Source: JANQPX01 sp041398025 (GTDB lineage: Bacteria > Pseudomonadota > Alphaproteobacteria > Geminicoccales > Geminicoccaceae). From it: a stretch of DNA of 64,000 nt. This document shows, piece after piece, positions 15,531 through 24,371 of this stretch (its first letter is position 1; every line of letters begins with the position of its first letter). The DNA is taken from contig JAWKVM010000009.1 in NCBI GenBank assembly GCA_041398025.1, forward strand, positions 1 to 64,000. Direction: 5' to 3'. The notes under the pieces are model-generated. The model had not been told where the DNA came from. It did no database searches and was given only the letters and a program-made list of their open reading frames with translations. The translations under genes and the position numbers were made by a program.

Positions 15531-15637
15531 CTAGAGCTTTTCCCGATCAGATGGAAACGCCTGATCGATCAGGAAGTGCGTTGAAACAAAGAGATAGAGC
15601 GTGCATCCCGATCACATCTGATCGGGATCCGCTCTAG
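15531..15637. repeat. RIME-like palindromic intergenic repeat
   Basis: A 107-bp element bounded by CTAGAGC (15531-15537) and its inverse GCTCTAG (15631-15637). It has two internal modules built on GATCAG/CTGATC palindromes (about 15545-15572 and 15606-15627). The organisation matches the RIME family of mosaic elements scattered between genes in Rhizobiales and relatives. No second copy is seen in this window. The remainder of 15347-15817 holds no supported gene. Confidence 0.7.
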
Positions 15638-15817
15638 TGTCTGCGTCTTTCGACGGAGCGCGCGGAGAGCTGGGAAAAGATCGAAGCGCTGACCGATGAT
15701 CCTGCCGGTCGAGGTCCTCGATCGCGGTCGATCCAGACAGATCGATTTTCGGTGATGGTGGCTTACCGGAGCTTCGGGCCTTAAAAAGGACAGGATGAGG
15801 AAGAAGGAGACACGTCC

Positions 15818-16810
15818 TTGAAAACCAGACAGCTCGGCAGAACAGGCCTGAACGTTTCGCTCCTGACATTCGGCTGCGGCGCGGTCGGTGGGCTGATGAC
15901 CAAAGGCGATCCCGGCGATCAGGACCGCGCCGTCGCCTGGGCGCGCGACCATGGCATCAACCATTTCGACACGGCGCCTCTCTACGGCAATGGTGCCTCC
16001 GAGACCAATCTCGGCCGTGCGCTCGGCAAGAACCGCGGCGGCGTCGTGGTCAGCACCAAGGTGCGCCTGGCAGGCAGCGATCGCGGCCATTTCGAAGCGG
16101 CGATCCGCGCCTCGATCGAGACCAGCCTGAAGCGCCTGCAGCAGGACTCCGTCGATCTGCTTCAGCTCCACAACACGCTCGGCACCGCCCCGTCCGACGA
16201 CGCAGTGACCGTGGACGAGGTGCTGAACGACATTCTCCCGGTGTTCGACAAGCTGCGCGACGAGGGCAAGACGCGCTTTCTCGGCTTCACCGCCAATGGC
16301 GACACCGAAGCGCTGCATCAGCTCGTCAAGTCCGGCCGAATCGACACGGCCCAGATCTTCTACAATGTGCTGATCCCGTCGGCCGGCGAGGCGGTCCCCA
16401 AAAACTATCCCGGGCAGGACTACCGCCAGCTCCTGAAGGTCGCCGCCGACAACGGCGTGGGCACGATCGGCGTGCGTGTGCTGGCGGGCGGCGCCATGTC
16501 GGGTAGCGAGGCGCGCCACCCGCTCAGCATGCAGCAGGTGGCACCGATCGGCTCAGCACCCGATTACGCCACCGACGTGGCGCGGGCAAAGTGCCTGCAG
16601 CCGGTGATCGAAGCAGGTTATGCGCGCACGCTCCCGGAGCTGGCGGTGCGCTACGTCATCGCCAATCCCTCACTGTCCACGACCGAGATCGGCATCGCGA
16701 CCATCGACGAGCTGCAGCAGGCAGCCGCCGCCATCGACAAGGGACCGCTGCCGGCCGAGGCCCTCGCACAGATCGACGAGATCCGTGCGGGCTTCGTCGG
16801 CAAGGCGTGA
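15818..16810 (+). CDS. aldo/keto reductase
   Basis: NAD(P)H-dependent oxidoreductase of 330 residues with a TIM-barrel fold. Family marks: RQLGRTGLNVSLLTFGCGAVGG at the start, the catalytic Asp and Tyr in HFDTAPLYGNG (about residues 48-58), the catalytic Lys in STKVRL, and the DLLQLHN strand. The rare TTG start follows AAGGAGA and gives the standard N-terminus. Substrate unknown; this clade includes proteins annotated as L-galactose or pyridoxal dehydrogenase-like. It is followed after 106 bp by the DUF427-cyclase gene on the same strand. Confidence 0.88.
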   Translation: MKTRQLGRTGLNVSLLTFGCGAVGGLMTKGDPGDQDRAVAWARDHGINHFDTAPLYGNGASETNLGRALGKNRGGVVVSTKVRLAGSDRGHFEAAIRASIETSLKRLQQDSVDLLQLHNTLGTAPSDDAVTVDEVLNDILPVFDKLRDEGKTRFLGFTANGDTEALHQLVKSGRIDTAQIFYNVLIPSAGEAVPKNYPGQDYRQLLKVAADNGVGTIGVRVLAGGAMSGSEARHPLSMQQVAPIGSAPDYATDVARAKCLQPVIEAGYARTLPELAVRYVIANPSLSTTEIGIATIDELQQAAAAIDKGPLPAEALAQIDEIRAGFVGKA

Positions 16811-16916
16811 TCGATCGGATCGAGCCTCTGGTCTGAGGGCACTGCGCTTCCTATCTCTAAGGTGCCGTGAAAACGGCGCTTTTCATGTTGCAGCTTCAGC
16901 CGAAAGGGCGGGGCCT

Positions 16917-18539
16917 TTGAGCAAATTCGCCGTGACCAATATCGAGGCCCGAAAGGCAATCTATCGAGGCTATCGCTTCGACATCGAGCCTTCGCCCAGG
17001 CCTGTACGGGTCGAGTTCAACGGCGTGACCATCGCCGAAAGCGATCGGGTAGTGGTCCTGCGCGAAACCCGTCTGGCGCCGGTCTACTATTTCCCGCGGG
17101 ACGATGTGCGCATGGACCTGCTGCAGCGCACCGAGTTGCACACCCACTGCCCGTTCAAAGGCAACGCCTCCTACTGGACCGTGAAGGTCGGCGACCGCGA
17201 GGCCGAGAACGCCGTCTGGAGCTACGAGGACCCGTTCGAAGAAGCGGCGAGCATCAAGGACTATGTCGCCATCTATTGGCAGAAGATGGACGGCTGGTAC
17301 CAGGACGGCCTGCGCATGGCCAGGCAGGAGCCGCCGGCCAGCACCATCGGCAATCCGTTCGTCGACTGGCTGATGCGGAAGGCGCCCCACGTCAAGACGG
17401 CGGAAGAGCTGGTTCGGGGGTTCGCGGAGATGCTGGTCGGCGCAGGCCAGCCCGTCTGGCGCGTGCGCTGCATGATAAGGACGCTCCACCCCGAAGTGCT
17501 GGCGAGCGTCTACACCTGGCAGGATGACTGGAACGAGATCAGTGTTCACCATCCGACCTACGAGGTGCTGGACAAGGAGGCGTTTCAAAGCAGCCCGTTC
17601 GCCCTGATCATGCGCGGCGAAGGCGGCATCCGCCGCCGCCTCACCGGCGCCTCGCCGGTGCTGGACTTTCCGGTTCTCGAAGAGCTGCGCGAGCGGGGGG
17701 CGACCGACTATGTCGCGATCCCGCTCAAATTCTCCGACGGCCAGCTGAACATCATCACCCTGGTGTCCAAGGCGCCGGACGGGTTTACCACCGAGCATCT
17801 CGGCGAGCTCTACGAGATTCTGCCGATGCTCGCACGGGTGATGGAAGTGCATGCGCTGCACCGCACCGCGGCCTCTCTGCTCGGCACCTATCTCGGCCAC
17901 AACACCGGCCAGCGGGTGCTGAACGGACGGATCAAGCGCGGCGACGGCGAGGACGTGCACGCCGTGATCTGGTTCTCCGACCTTCGCGAATCGACCAGAC
18001 TGTCGGAGACGTTGCCGCGTGCGACCTATCTGGCGCTGCTCGACGGTTTTTTCGACGCCATGGCAGGCGCCGTCATGGATCACGGCGGCGAGGTCCTGAA
18101 ATTCATTGGCGATTCGGTGCTCGCGATCTTCCCGATCAAGGATCGAACCAGCAAGCATCCCGATGCGCCGGCCAAGGCGATCGCTGCGGCGCGCGACGCC
18201 GAGCGGCGCATGGCCAAGCTCAATCAGGACCGGCAGGCCATGGGCGAGTCGCCGCTCGGCTATGGCATCGCGCTGCATCGCGGCGATCTGACCTACGGCA
18301 ATATCGGCGCGTCCGGACGCCTCGACTTCACCGTGATCGGCCCGGCCGTCAATCAGGCATCCCGCATTCAGGACATGTGCAAGGCGCTGCAGGCGCCCAT
18401 CCTGCTGTCCGCGGCCTTCGCCAACAGTTTTGCGGGCGATCTGCCTTCTTTCGGTGAGCATCAGCTGCGCGGCATCGAAGCCAGACAGGAACTCTTCACC
18501 CTGCCGCCCGACAGCAGCATCGTGACCGCGGCTGAATAG
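16917..18539 (+). CDS. DUF427 - class III adenylate/guanylate cyclase fusion
   Basis: A 540-residue three-part protein. Residues about 10-120 are a DUF427 domain (VRVEFNGVTIAESDRVVVLRE, TELHTHCPFKGNASYW, WSYEDP). Residues about 150-320 resemble a GAF-like sensory region. Residues about 345-525 are a class III cyclase catalytic domain with both metal-binding aspartates, D355 (WFSDLRESTRL) and D399 (KFIGDSVLAIF), plus the VNQASRIQ region with the transition-state residues. It should make cAMP (or cGMP) in the cytoplasm; there are no membrane segments. The start is probably the TTG at 16917; a GTG at 16932 is an alternative. The role of DUF427 as an input module is unknown. Confidence 0.85.
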   Translation: MSKFAVTNIEARKAIYRGYRFDIEPSPRPVRVEFNGVTIAESDRVVVLRETRLAPVYYFPRDDVRMDLLQRTELHTHCPFKGNASYWTVKVGDREAENAVWSYEDPFEEAASIKDYVAIYWQKMDGWYQDGLRMARQEPPASTIGNPFVDWLMRKAPHVKTAEELVRGFAEMLVGAGQPVWRVRCMIRTLHPEVLASVYTWQDDWNEISVHHPTYEVLDKEAFQSSPFALIMRGEGGIRRRLTGASPVLDFPVLEELRERGATDYVAIPLKFSDGQLNIITLVSKAPDGFTTEHLGELYEILPMLARVMEVHALHRTAASLLGTYLGHNTGQRVLNGRIKRGDGEDVHAVIWFSDLRESTRLSETLPRATYLALLDGFFDAMAGAVMDHGGEVLKFIGDSVLAIFPIKDRTSKHPDAPAKAIAAARDAERRMAKLNQDRQAMGESPLGYGIALHRGDLTYGNIGASGRLDFTVIGPAVNQASRIQDMCKALQAPILLSAAFANSFAGDLPSFGEHQLRGIEARQELFTLPPDSSIVTAAE

Positions 18540-18667
18540 ATTTTTTCGCCGTGGTCCGAGATCCGTGCGCGATCGCCTGAAAGCAGCTATCCCTTGTTGA
18601 TCTGCAAGGTGCTGTGACCGCTCGCGCAGCCGGCTTGGCGCGCGCAACCGTTCGGGATCTCGGTTCT

Positions 18668-19570
18668 ATGTCCATCGCTGAGACAGGGTCGACAATCGGC
18701 AGCAGCCGCATCGGCCTTGGCATAGCCTCGGTCGTCGCCGGGCTGTTTGCCATGTCGGTCATGGACGCCTGTGCAAAATGGCTGGGCGAAGGCTACGCCG
18801 TGAGCCAGATCATCCTGGCGCGCAACGGCGTCGGCGCCGTGCTCGTGTTCCTGTTCGTGCTCGCAAGCGGCAAAGGCCTGGGCATGCTGCGCGCGCATCG
18901 CATCGGACTTCTGGCGCTGCGCACCGTCTGCAGCCTGGCAGCCGGCTTTCTCTTCTTCACCGGGCTTCGCTATCTGCCGCTCGCCGACGCGTTTGCCATC
19001 GCGTTCACGGCACCGCTGTTCATCACCGCCCTGTCCGTGCCGCTGCTCGGCGAGCATGTCGGCATGCGTCGCTGGGCCGCGGTCGCCGTCGGCTTCGCCG
19101 GCGTGCTGGTGGTCATTCAGCCCGGCACCTCCAGCTTTCGCCTGGAGGCGCTGCTGCCCCTCGCGGCCGCTCTGTCCTATGCCTTGACCATGCTGGTCAG
19201 CCGCAAATTGACACGTGACATGACCACGTCGTCGATCGTGTTCTGGTCGAGCCTGGGGGCGGCGCTCGCGGCCCTCATCCTGATGCCCAGCCAGTGGATG
19301 ACGCCCGGCCCCGCAGACCTCGCCCTCTTTCTCTTCATGGGACTGATCGGCACGCTCGGCATGCTGCTGATCACGCAGGGCTACCGCTTTGTCCCGGCCG
19401 CTGTCATCGCCCCCTTCGACTATTCGGCGCTGCTCTGGGCCATCCTGCTGGACTGGCTGATCTGGTCGGACCTCCCCGGCACCTCTGTCTGGCTGGGCTC
19501 GGCCATCCTGATCGCGAGCGGGCTCTACATCCTGCATCGCGAAACCAGATGGCGCGAAGCCGAGGGCTGA
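18668..19570 (+). CDS. EamA/DMT family transporter
   Basis: Inner-membrane protein of 300 residues with ten predicted membrane segments in two EamA repeats (around residues 15-145 and 155-290). Typical motifs are GLRYLPLADAFAIAFTAPLF and the second-half PFDYSALLWAILLDW. The family exports amino acids or other small metabolites; the substrate is unknown. The ATG at 18668 gives the normal length; a GTG at 18614 would add 18 residues. Confidence 0.85.
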   Translation: MSIAETGSTIGSSRIGLGIASVVAGLFAMSVMDACAKWLGEGYAVSQIILARNGVGAVLVFLFVLASGKGLGMLRAHRIGLLALRTVCSLAAGFLFFTGLRYLPLADAFAIAFTAPLFITALSVPLLGEHVGMRRWAAVAVGFAGVLVVIQPGTSSFRLEALLPLAAALSYALTMLVSRKLTRDMTTSSIVFWSSLGAALAALILMPSQWMTPGPADLALFLFMGLIGTLGMLLITQGYRFVPAAVIAPFDYSALLWAILLDWLIWSDLPGTSVWLGSAILIASGLYILHRETRWREAEG

Positions 19571-19578
19571 GGCCTGCC

Positions 19579-19592
19579 TTGAGCCAGATCAA
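19579..19592. promoter_or_regulatory. FNR/FixK-type box before the 123-residue protein gene
   Basis: TTGAG-CCAG-ATCAA, one mismatch from the TTGAT-N4-ATCAA consensus of FNR-family regulators. It lies 65 bp before the ATG of the next gene, the same box-to-ATG distance class (about 60-70 bp) as the boxes near 24364 and 25485. Confidence 0.55.
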
Positions 19593-19657
19593 ACATCGAG
19601 GCGGCAAAAACGTGCATAGCACGGGGACCAACCCCGTGCGCTCGATGGAGGCTGTCC

Positions 19658-20029
19658 ATGTCCCTGCACAAGATCAGGCTCGAACTGGCCCGCAATGCCG
19701 AATTTCCGGAAGGCAGCAACGCGCGCGGCTACGCCTTCACCGCACCGCTGACGGCTGATGGCACGCTCGATGCCGAGGCTTGGAAGACCGCGCGAGACTC
19801 CTGCCGCGTGCATCGCTTCTGGCAGGGCGAGGACGACGAATACGGCAAGCTCGTGCATCACCGCGGCCATCACTGGGCGTTTCACTATGACGGCATGGAC
19901 GAGGAGGACGAGGAGCCGATTTTTCGCTTCGACCGGCATCGCTTCACGCCCGGCGAATATGTCTCGATCACCGAGCATGACGAGGTGCAGCGCACCTTCC
20001 TCGTGACCGAGGTGGTTCCGGCCTATTGA
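19658..20029 (+). CDS. conserved hypothetical protein (123 aa)
   Basis: A soluble 123-residue protein I cannot name. It begins MSLHKIRLELARNAEFPEG, holds a WKTARDSCRVHRFWQGEDDEY segment and a His/Asp/Glu-rich middle (HHRGHHW, then DEEDEEP), and ends in a beta-rich strand with FLVTEVVPAY. GGAGG precedes the ATG. Similar short proteins occur in many alphaproteobacteria without a function. The FNR-type box just upstream suggests it belongs to an oxygen-controlled regulon. Confidence 0.75.
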   Translation: MSLHKIRLELARNAEFPEGSNARGYAFTAPLTADGTLDAEAWKTARDSCRVHRFWQGEDDEYGKLVHHRGHHWAFHYDGMDEEDEEPIFRFDRHRFTPGEYVSITEHDEVQRTFLVTEVVPAY

Positions 20030-20145
20030 GCTGTGGGCGGTGATATTGAGCGCAAGCGAGGTTCTTTTCGGGCGCCGCGTTCTTATATCTAGGGCATCTG
20101 CACGTGCTTGCGCGAGAGCGGGGCGCTCTGCAAAGGAGGGTGGAG

Positions 20146-20481
20146 ATGACCGATACCACAGCCGATCGCGGATTTGGCGGTAATCCCGACGTCAAGGGCC
20201 ATGTGCAGCGACGGAGCACCTGGATCCGGCTGCTGTACATGCTGATCCTGGCCGCAGCCTGGACGATCGCCGAAATCCTGCTGGTCGCCATCGCCGTGCT
20301 GCAGTTCCTGATGCTGCTGTTCACCGGCAAGACCATGGACAATCTGATGGGCTTCAGCCACGGCCTCGCCGACTACATGGCGGCGATCGTGCGCTTTCAG
20401 ACCTTCGTCACCGAGGACCTGCCCTTTCCCTTCGCGCCCTGGCCATCAACACCGACACCGCCGGCACCGCCCCGGCGCTGA
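20146..20481 (+). CDS. DUF4389 domain membrane protein
   Basis: A 111-residue inner-membrane protein with two membrane segments (around residues 28-65) and the DUF4389 pattern RLLYMLILAAAWTIAEILL, followed by FTGKTMDNLMGFSHGLADY. The C-terminus is proline-rich. The ATG at 20146 follows AAGGAGGG closely. The stop touches the stop of the convergent ABC ATPase gene. Function unknown. Confidence 0.8.
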   Translation: MTDTTADRGFGGNPDVKGHVQRRSTWIRLLYMLILAAAWTIAEILLVAIAVLQFLMLLFTGKTMDNLMGFSHGLADYMAAIVRFQTFVTEDLPFPFAPWPSTPTPPAPPRR

Positions 20482-21171
20482 TCAGACGATCCGGCCGTCG
20501 ACGATGCGGATCTGGCGGTCGGTGCGCGCCGCCAGATCGAGGTCATGGGTGACCATGACGATCGCACGGCCGGTCTCGTCCACCAGTCTTCGGAAGATTT
20601 CCAGCACCTGCTCGCTGGAGGCAGTGTCGAGATTGCCGGTCGGCTCGTCGGCGAGCAGCACCATCGGCTCGTTGGCGAGCGCGCGCGCGATCGCGACCCG
20701 CTGGCGCTGACCGCCCGAGAGCTTGTCCGGCGTCTTGTGGGCATGCTCGGCAAGACCGAGCGACGCGAGCAATCCTTCGGCGCGCTCCTGCATGGCGCGC
20801 TCGTCCAGCTTGCGAAGAGCGCGCATCGGCAGCATGACATTGGCAAGCGCCGTGAATTCCGGCAGCAGAAAATGAAACTGAAAGACGAAGCCGAGCAGCG
20901 ACAGGCGGAGGTGCGCGCGTGCCGCTTCGTTCAGATGATTGGCGTTCTCGCCCTGCACCAGAACGTCGCCCGCGGTCGGCGCATCGAGCAGACCGAGCAG
21001 GTAGAGCAGCGAGCTCTTGCCCGAGCCCGACGGACCGACGATCGCGGCGAATTCGCCCCCCCTGATCTCGAGATCGATGTCGCGCACCAGGGTCGTGACC
21101 ACGCCGTCGCCGATGGTGCGCGTGACCTTGTCCAGCCGGATCAGCGGCGCGCCGGGCGCGCTGGACGGCAT
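20482..21171 (-). CDS. ABC exporter ATP-binding protein (MacB/LolD/DevA-like)
   Basis: ATPase of 229 residues driving a mechanotransmission-type ABC exporter. Walker A GPSGSGKSS (about residues 46-54), Q-loop FQFHFLLPEF, signature LSGGQRQRVAIARAL, Walker B VLLADEPTGNLD and H-loop VTHD are all intact. It overlaps the FtsX-type permease gene by one base and lies last in the order adaptor-permease-ATPase. The trio resembles the DevBCA and MacAB families, which move substrates from the periplasm through a TolC-like outer-membrane channel; no such channel gene is adjacent. Confidence 0.92.
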   Translation of the reverse strand: MPSSAPGAPLIRLDKVTRTIGDGVVTTLVRDIDLEIRGGEFAAIVGPSGSGKSSLLYLLGLLDAPTAGDVLVQGENANHLNEAARAHLRLSLLGFVFQFHFLLPEFTALANVMLPMRALRKLDERAMQERAEGLLASLGLAEHAHKTPDKLSGGQRQRVAIARALANEPMVLLADEPTGNLDTASSEQVLEIFRRLVDETGRAIVMVTHDLDLAARTDRQIRIVDGRIV

Positions 21172-22406
21172 CAGGACGCTCCGCGGATGATGTCGACCGG
21201 ATGCACGCGCGCCGCCTTGCGCGCAGGCAGATAGCCGGCGATTCCCGAAGCCGCGAGGGCGACCGCGGTCGCGATCAGATAGTGGGTGACGTCATACTCG
21301 ATCGGCAGGTGGGTCGCGTCGACGAACGGGCTCTTGAACTCGATCGAGCCGAGTGCCCGGCTGAGGGCGTAGCCGAGCCCCCAGCCGATGATCGTGCCGG
21401 CGAAACCGATGATGATGGCCTCCAGCAGGAAGATCCGGCGCACCGTGCGTTCGGTAAAACCGAGCGATTTCAGGATCGCGATGTCCCGCGTCTTTTCGTG
21501 GGTGATGGTCGAGATGATGTTGTAGGTGCCGAAGGACGCGACCAGCAGGATGGCGCCGACCACGGTGTACATGATGACGTTTCTGATCTCGAAGGCGGAC
21601 AGCAGATCCTCGTTCGCCTCCTGCCAGGAGACGGATTTGTAGCCGGTCTGCGTCTCGATGCGCGCAGCGATGGCGCGGGCATCGAGGATATGGCCGACGC
21701 GGATGCGGATCGCGTTCACCAGGCCGATCTGCCCCGCCAGGATCTGCGCCGTCTTGTTCAGCGTGTAGGCCTGGGTTTCGTCGATGTTGGCGACACCGGC
21801 ATGCAGGAAGGCGACCACGGTGCAGGACATGCGCCGTCCGTTGCCGGCAACCAGCGTGATGGTGTTGCCGATGCGCGCCCCGATCTTGGCGGCGAGACGG
21901 TCGCCGAGAATGATCGCGTTCGAGGATGCGTACAGCGACGAGAGCGAGCCGGCTCGGATCTGGGACGGCAGTTTCGAGACCTTGGCCTCGCGCTTCGGAT
22001 CGATGCCGGTGACGGAAGCGGCCGTGTCCCGCCCGGCATAGCGAATGACCGCGCGCGACTCGACCGAGGGTGCTACCTTGCCGAGCTTCTGGCTCTCGAG
22101 CGTGGCGATGATCGCATAGGGGTTCTTGATGCCGGGCCGGGTCACCGGCGTGCGCAGGCCGGAGAACTGCACGGCCTGGTAGAGATCCTCCACCGGCTGC
22201 CGCGGCGGGTCGCGGCGCTCGTCACGGATGGTGATATGCGGCAGGCTGTCGACCAGCTGGCGGATGAAGTCGTTTTGCGAGCCGACCATCAGGGCCGCCA
22301 TCATGATCGAAAAGCCGACGCCCATCGCCACGCCCAGCATGCCGACCAGCGTCTGACGCAGGCGCGAACGCACATGGGTCCAGGCGATGTCGAGGACCAG
22401 TTTCAT
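21171..22406 (-). CDS. FtsX-like ABC exporter permease (DevC/MacB-type)
   Basis: A 411-residue inner-membrane protein with the MacB/FtsX topology: one N-terminal membrane segment (about 18-40), a large periplasmic domain of about 230 residues, and three C-terminal membrane segments (about 280-400). FtsX features include DIAILKSLGFTERTVRRIFLLEA and the C-terminal PARKAARVHPVDIIRG. It lacks a fused ATPase, as in DevC and LolC/E. It overlaps the adaptor gene by four bases. Confidence 0.9.
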   Translation of the reverse strand: MKLVLDIAWTHVRSRLRQTLVGMLGVAMGVGFSIMMAALMVGSQNDFIRQLVDSLPHITIRDERRDPPRQPVEDLYQAVQFSGLRTPVTRPGIKNPYAIIATLESQKLGKVAPSVESRAVIRYAGRDTAASVTGIDPKREAKVSKLPSQIRAGSLSSLYASSNAIILGDRLAAKIGARIGNTITLVAGNGRRMSCTVVAFLHAGVANIDETQAYTLNKTAQILAGQIGLVNAIRIRVGHILDARAIAARIETQTGYKSVSWQEANEDLLSAFEIRNVIMYTVVGAILLVASFGTYNIISTITHEKTRDIAILKSLGFTERTVRRIFLLEAIIIGFAGTIIGWGLGYALSRALGSIEFKSPFVDATHLPIEYDVTHYLIATAVALAASGIAGYLPARKAARVHPVDIIRGAS

Positions 22407-23437
22407 CCCGAATCCGGGGCCTGCACGCGAATGCGGGCGCCCTCGTCGAGATCGCCGCGATAGGGTGAGGCGACCTGATCCCCCGCCGCGACGCCGCTCT
22501 GGATCTCGACCATCCCCGATCCGCGAATGCCGACCTCGACAGGCTCGAGCGTGAGACGATCACCGGCGACAAGTTGCACCCTGCCCTCGACCACGGCTTC
22601 CGCCGGCAGCAGCACCACATCCTTCGCCTCGCGCACGACGATATTGGCCTCGACACTCATGCCGATCATCAGGGGCGTGTCGTTGGGAAGCAGCAGATAG
22701 GCACGAAAGGTCTTGGTCTCGGGATCGCCCTTCGGCGTCAGACGCTCGACCACCGCTTCGAGCGGGTCGCCGTCATGCCCATCATGGCGCAGCAGCACGC
22801 GCTGGCCCGGCTTCACCTTGACGATATCCTCCTCGTTGATCTCGGCGGTGATACGCAGCGGTCTGGCCATGCCGACCCAAAGCAGCGCCTCGTTCACCGT
22901 GGTCCCGGCGATCTCGCCGACCTCGCCATCGCGACGGAGAACGATCCCGTCCATCGGCGATTTCAGAGAGAGATCGTCGATCCGCTCCTTCTGCGCGGCG
23001 AGACGCGCCTCATATTCCCGAACCTGGGTCAGCGCCTCCTCATACGCGGTGCGCGACGACACATTGCTCGCGACCAGCCTGGCGAGACGCGTAGCGTCAG
23101 CTTCCAGACGCTCCAGCCTCGCCTCGATTTCCGAAAGGACCGCCTGCTCCTCGGTATCATCCAGGCGGGCGAGCACGTCCCCTTTCTTGACCGGCTCGCC
23201 CTCGCAGCGGCAAATTTCGACAATGCGCTTTCGCTGCAGAGCCGTGATCTTCGCCCAATGCACCGGTTCGACCACGCCGGTCGCATAGACCACCTCGGCC
23301 GCATCGCCCGTCCTGGCCTGGGCGATGCTGATCTCCGTCCCGCGCCAGAAGGTGAAGCCGGCGATCGCGAGGCCAAGCAACAGGAGTGTCGCGATCCCCA
23401 GGAACCGCCAGAAACGAACCCTCGAACTCTCGGACAT
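22403..23437 (-). CDS. HlyD/MacA-type periplasmic adaptor
   Basis: Membrane-fusion protein of 344 residues, anchored by one N-terminal membrane segment (about 11-30). It has a lipoyl-like half motif (GEPVKKGDVLARLDD), a coiled-coil hairpin (about 95-150), the second lipoyl half (LKSPMDGIVLRRDGEVGE), and beta-barrel and membrane-proximal domains ending with SGVAAGDQVASPYRGDL. It links the FtsX-type permease to an outer-membrane channel. It is first of the export trio and starts 43 bp after the stress-protein gene, so it may be reached by the upstream oxygen-controlled promoters. Confidence 0.9.
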   Translation of the reverse strand: MSESSRVRFWRFLGIATLLLLGLAIAGFTFWRGTEISIAQARTGDAAEVVYATGVVEPVHWAKITALQRKRIVEICRCEGEPVKKGDVLARLDDTEEQAVLSEIEARLERLEADATRLARLVASNVSSRTAYEEALTQVREYEARLAAQKERIDDLSLKSPMDGIVLRRDGEVGEIAGTTVNEALLWVGMARPLRITAEINEEDIVKVKPGQRVLLRHDGHDGDPLEAVVERLTPKGDPETKTFRAYLLLPNDTPLMIGMSVEANIVVREAKDVVLLPAEAVVEGRVQLVAGDRLTLEPVEVGIRGSGMVEIQSGVAAGDQVASPYRGDLDEGARIRVQAPDSG

Positions 23438-23480
23438 GCTCTCGTCAAAATCTTGCGGCCGTGGTCAGAAGTCGACGAGC

Positions 23481-24053
23481 TTAAACCTCCGGCTCAGCAA
23501 AGTCATGAAGGTGGACATCGCTTGCCGCATGCTCCTTCAGCACACTGAACGCGATCCCCTGCTTCTCAGCAGTCGGCGCATCGACCCACAGCAGCAGGCC
23601 GCCATGTTCGAGCTGCTCCTGCAGATGGTCCGCATGCGACTTGTCGATCCAGCGCGCGAGCGCCGTGCTGAGGAGAGCCCCGCTGATCGCCGTGCCGGCG
23701 ACGGCAGCGGCGACCATGCCCGCCGATGCGACCACCGTTCCCGCAGCCACGATGGTCGGCAGGAAGGTCAGGACGTTGGCGATGGTGCGCTCGGTATCCG
23801 CAAAATCGCCGAGGGTGCGGTAGGCGACGCGCGGCGCCTCCGCACTGTCCTCCAGCTCTTCGACGCGCTCATAGCGATGGCCGAGTTTCTCCTCGACTGC
23901 GGCCTCGCTCGCCAGGAGGCAGATATCGTCCTTGTCGAAACCACGATCGATCAGCGCCTCGACTGCGGCATCCAGGCTAATGACGTCATGAAACACCGCG
24001 ACCACTTGCATCGACTGCACGTTCGCCTCCATGGCCGAGCCGTCCCGGCTCAT
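23481..24053 (-). CDS. hypothetical protein with glycine-zipper-like membrane hairpin (stress-protein-like)
   Basis: A 190-residue protein. Residues 1-60 (VVAVFHDVISLDAAVEALIDRG) look like the N-terminal fold of general-stress YflT/DUF1269-type proteins. Residues about 100-140 form an Ala/Gly-rich hydrophobic hairpin with many small residues, and the rest is soluble and acidic. The ATG shares one base with the stop of the YdcH gene (TGATG). No precise function is known. The context (cytochromes, FNR-type boxes) suggests a role in low-oxygen or envelope stress. Confidence 0.7.
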   Translation of the reverse strand: MSRDGSAMEANVQSMQVVAVFHDVISLDAAVEALIDRGFDKDDICLLASEAAVEEKLGHRYERVEELEDSAEAPRVAYRTLGDFADTERTIANVLTFLPTIVAAGTVVASAGMVAAAVAGTAISGALLSTALARWIDKSHADHLQEQLEHGGLLLWVDAPTAEKQGIAFSVLKEHAASDVHLHDFAEPEV

Positions 24054-24289
24054 CAACCCTGCAGCATCTGGAAGAGTTCGTCCTTGAGCTGCAGACGCCT
24101 GCGTTTCAGCTCTTCGTGATGCTCGTCGGCGATGTTGACGCCTGCCGCTTCGACGCGATGAATCTCGCGATTGACGTCGTGATAGTCGTCAAACAGCCGG
24201 GCGAAATGCGCATCGGAGGTCTTGAGCGCATGAATGCGCTCCTTGTGCTCCGGCAATTCGTCGGCTAGTTCGTGCGGCACGTGGGTCAT
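24053..24289 (-). CDS. YdcH family protein (DUF465)
   Basis: A 78-residue charged, fully helical protein of the DUF465/YdcH family: HVPHELADELPEHKERIHAL, then DYHDVNREIHRVE and KRRRLQLKDELFQML. It is probably a small coiled-coil dimer of unknown role. The ATG at 24289 follows AGAGGA; the upstream in-frame extension has no such site. An FNR-like box lies 69 bp upstream. Confidence 0.85.
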   Translation of the reverse strand: MTHVPHELADELPEHKERIHALKTSDAHFARLFDDYHDVNREIHRVEAAGVNIADEHHEELKRRRLQLKDELFQMLQG

Positions 24290-24357
24290 GATCGCAATCC
24301 TCTGGTCAAGGGGTGGACGTCGCGCTCCAATCTCTACACCGCAGGCGCCGTGATCCA

Positions 24358-24371
24358 TTGATCTGGCTCAA
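24358..24371. promoter_or_regulatory. FNR/FixK-type box before ydcH
   Basis: TTGAT-CTGG-CTCAA, one mismatch from TTGAT-N4-ATCAA. It overlaps the last codons of the 53-residue ORF and sits 69 bp before the ydcH ATG, which could make it an internal oxygen-responsive promoter. Confidence 0.5.
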
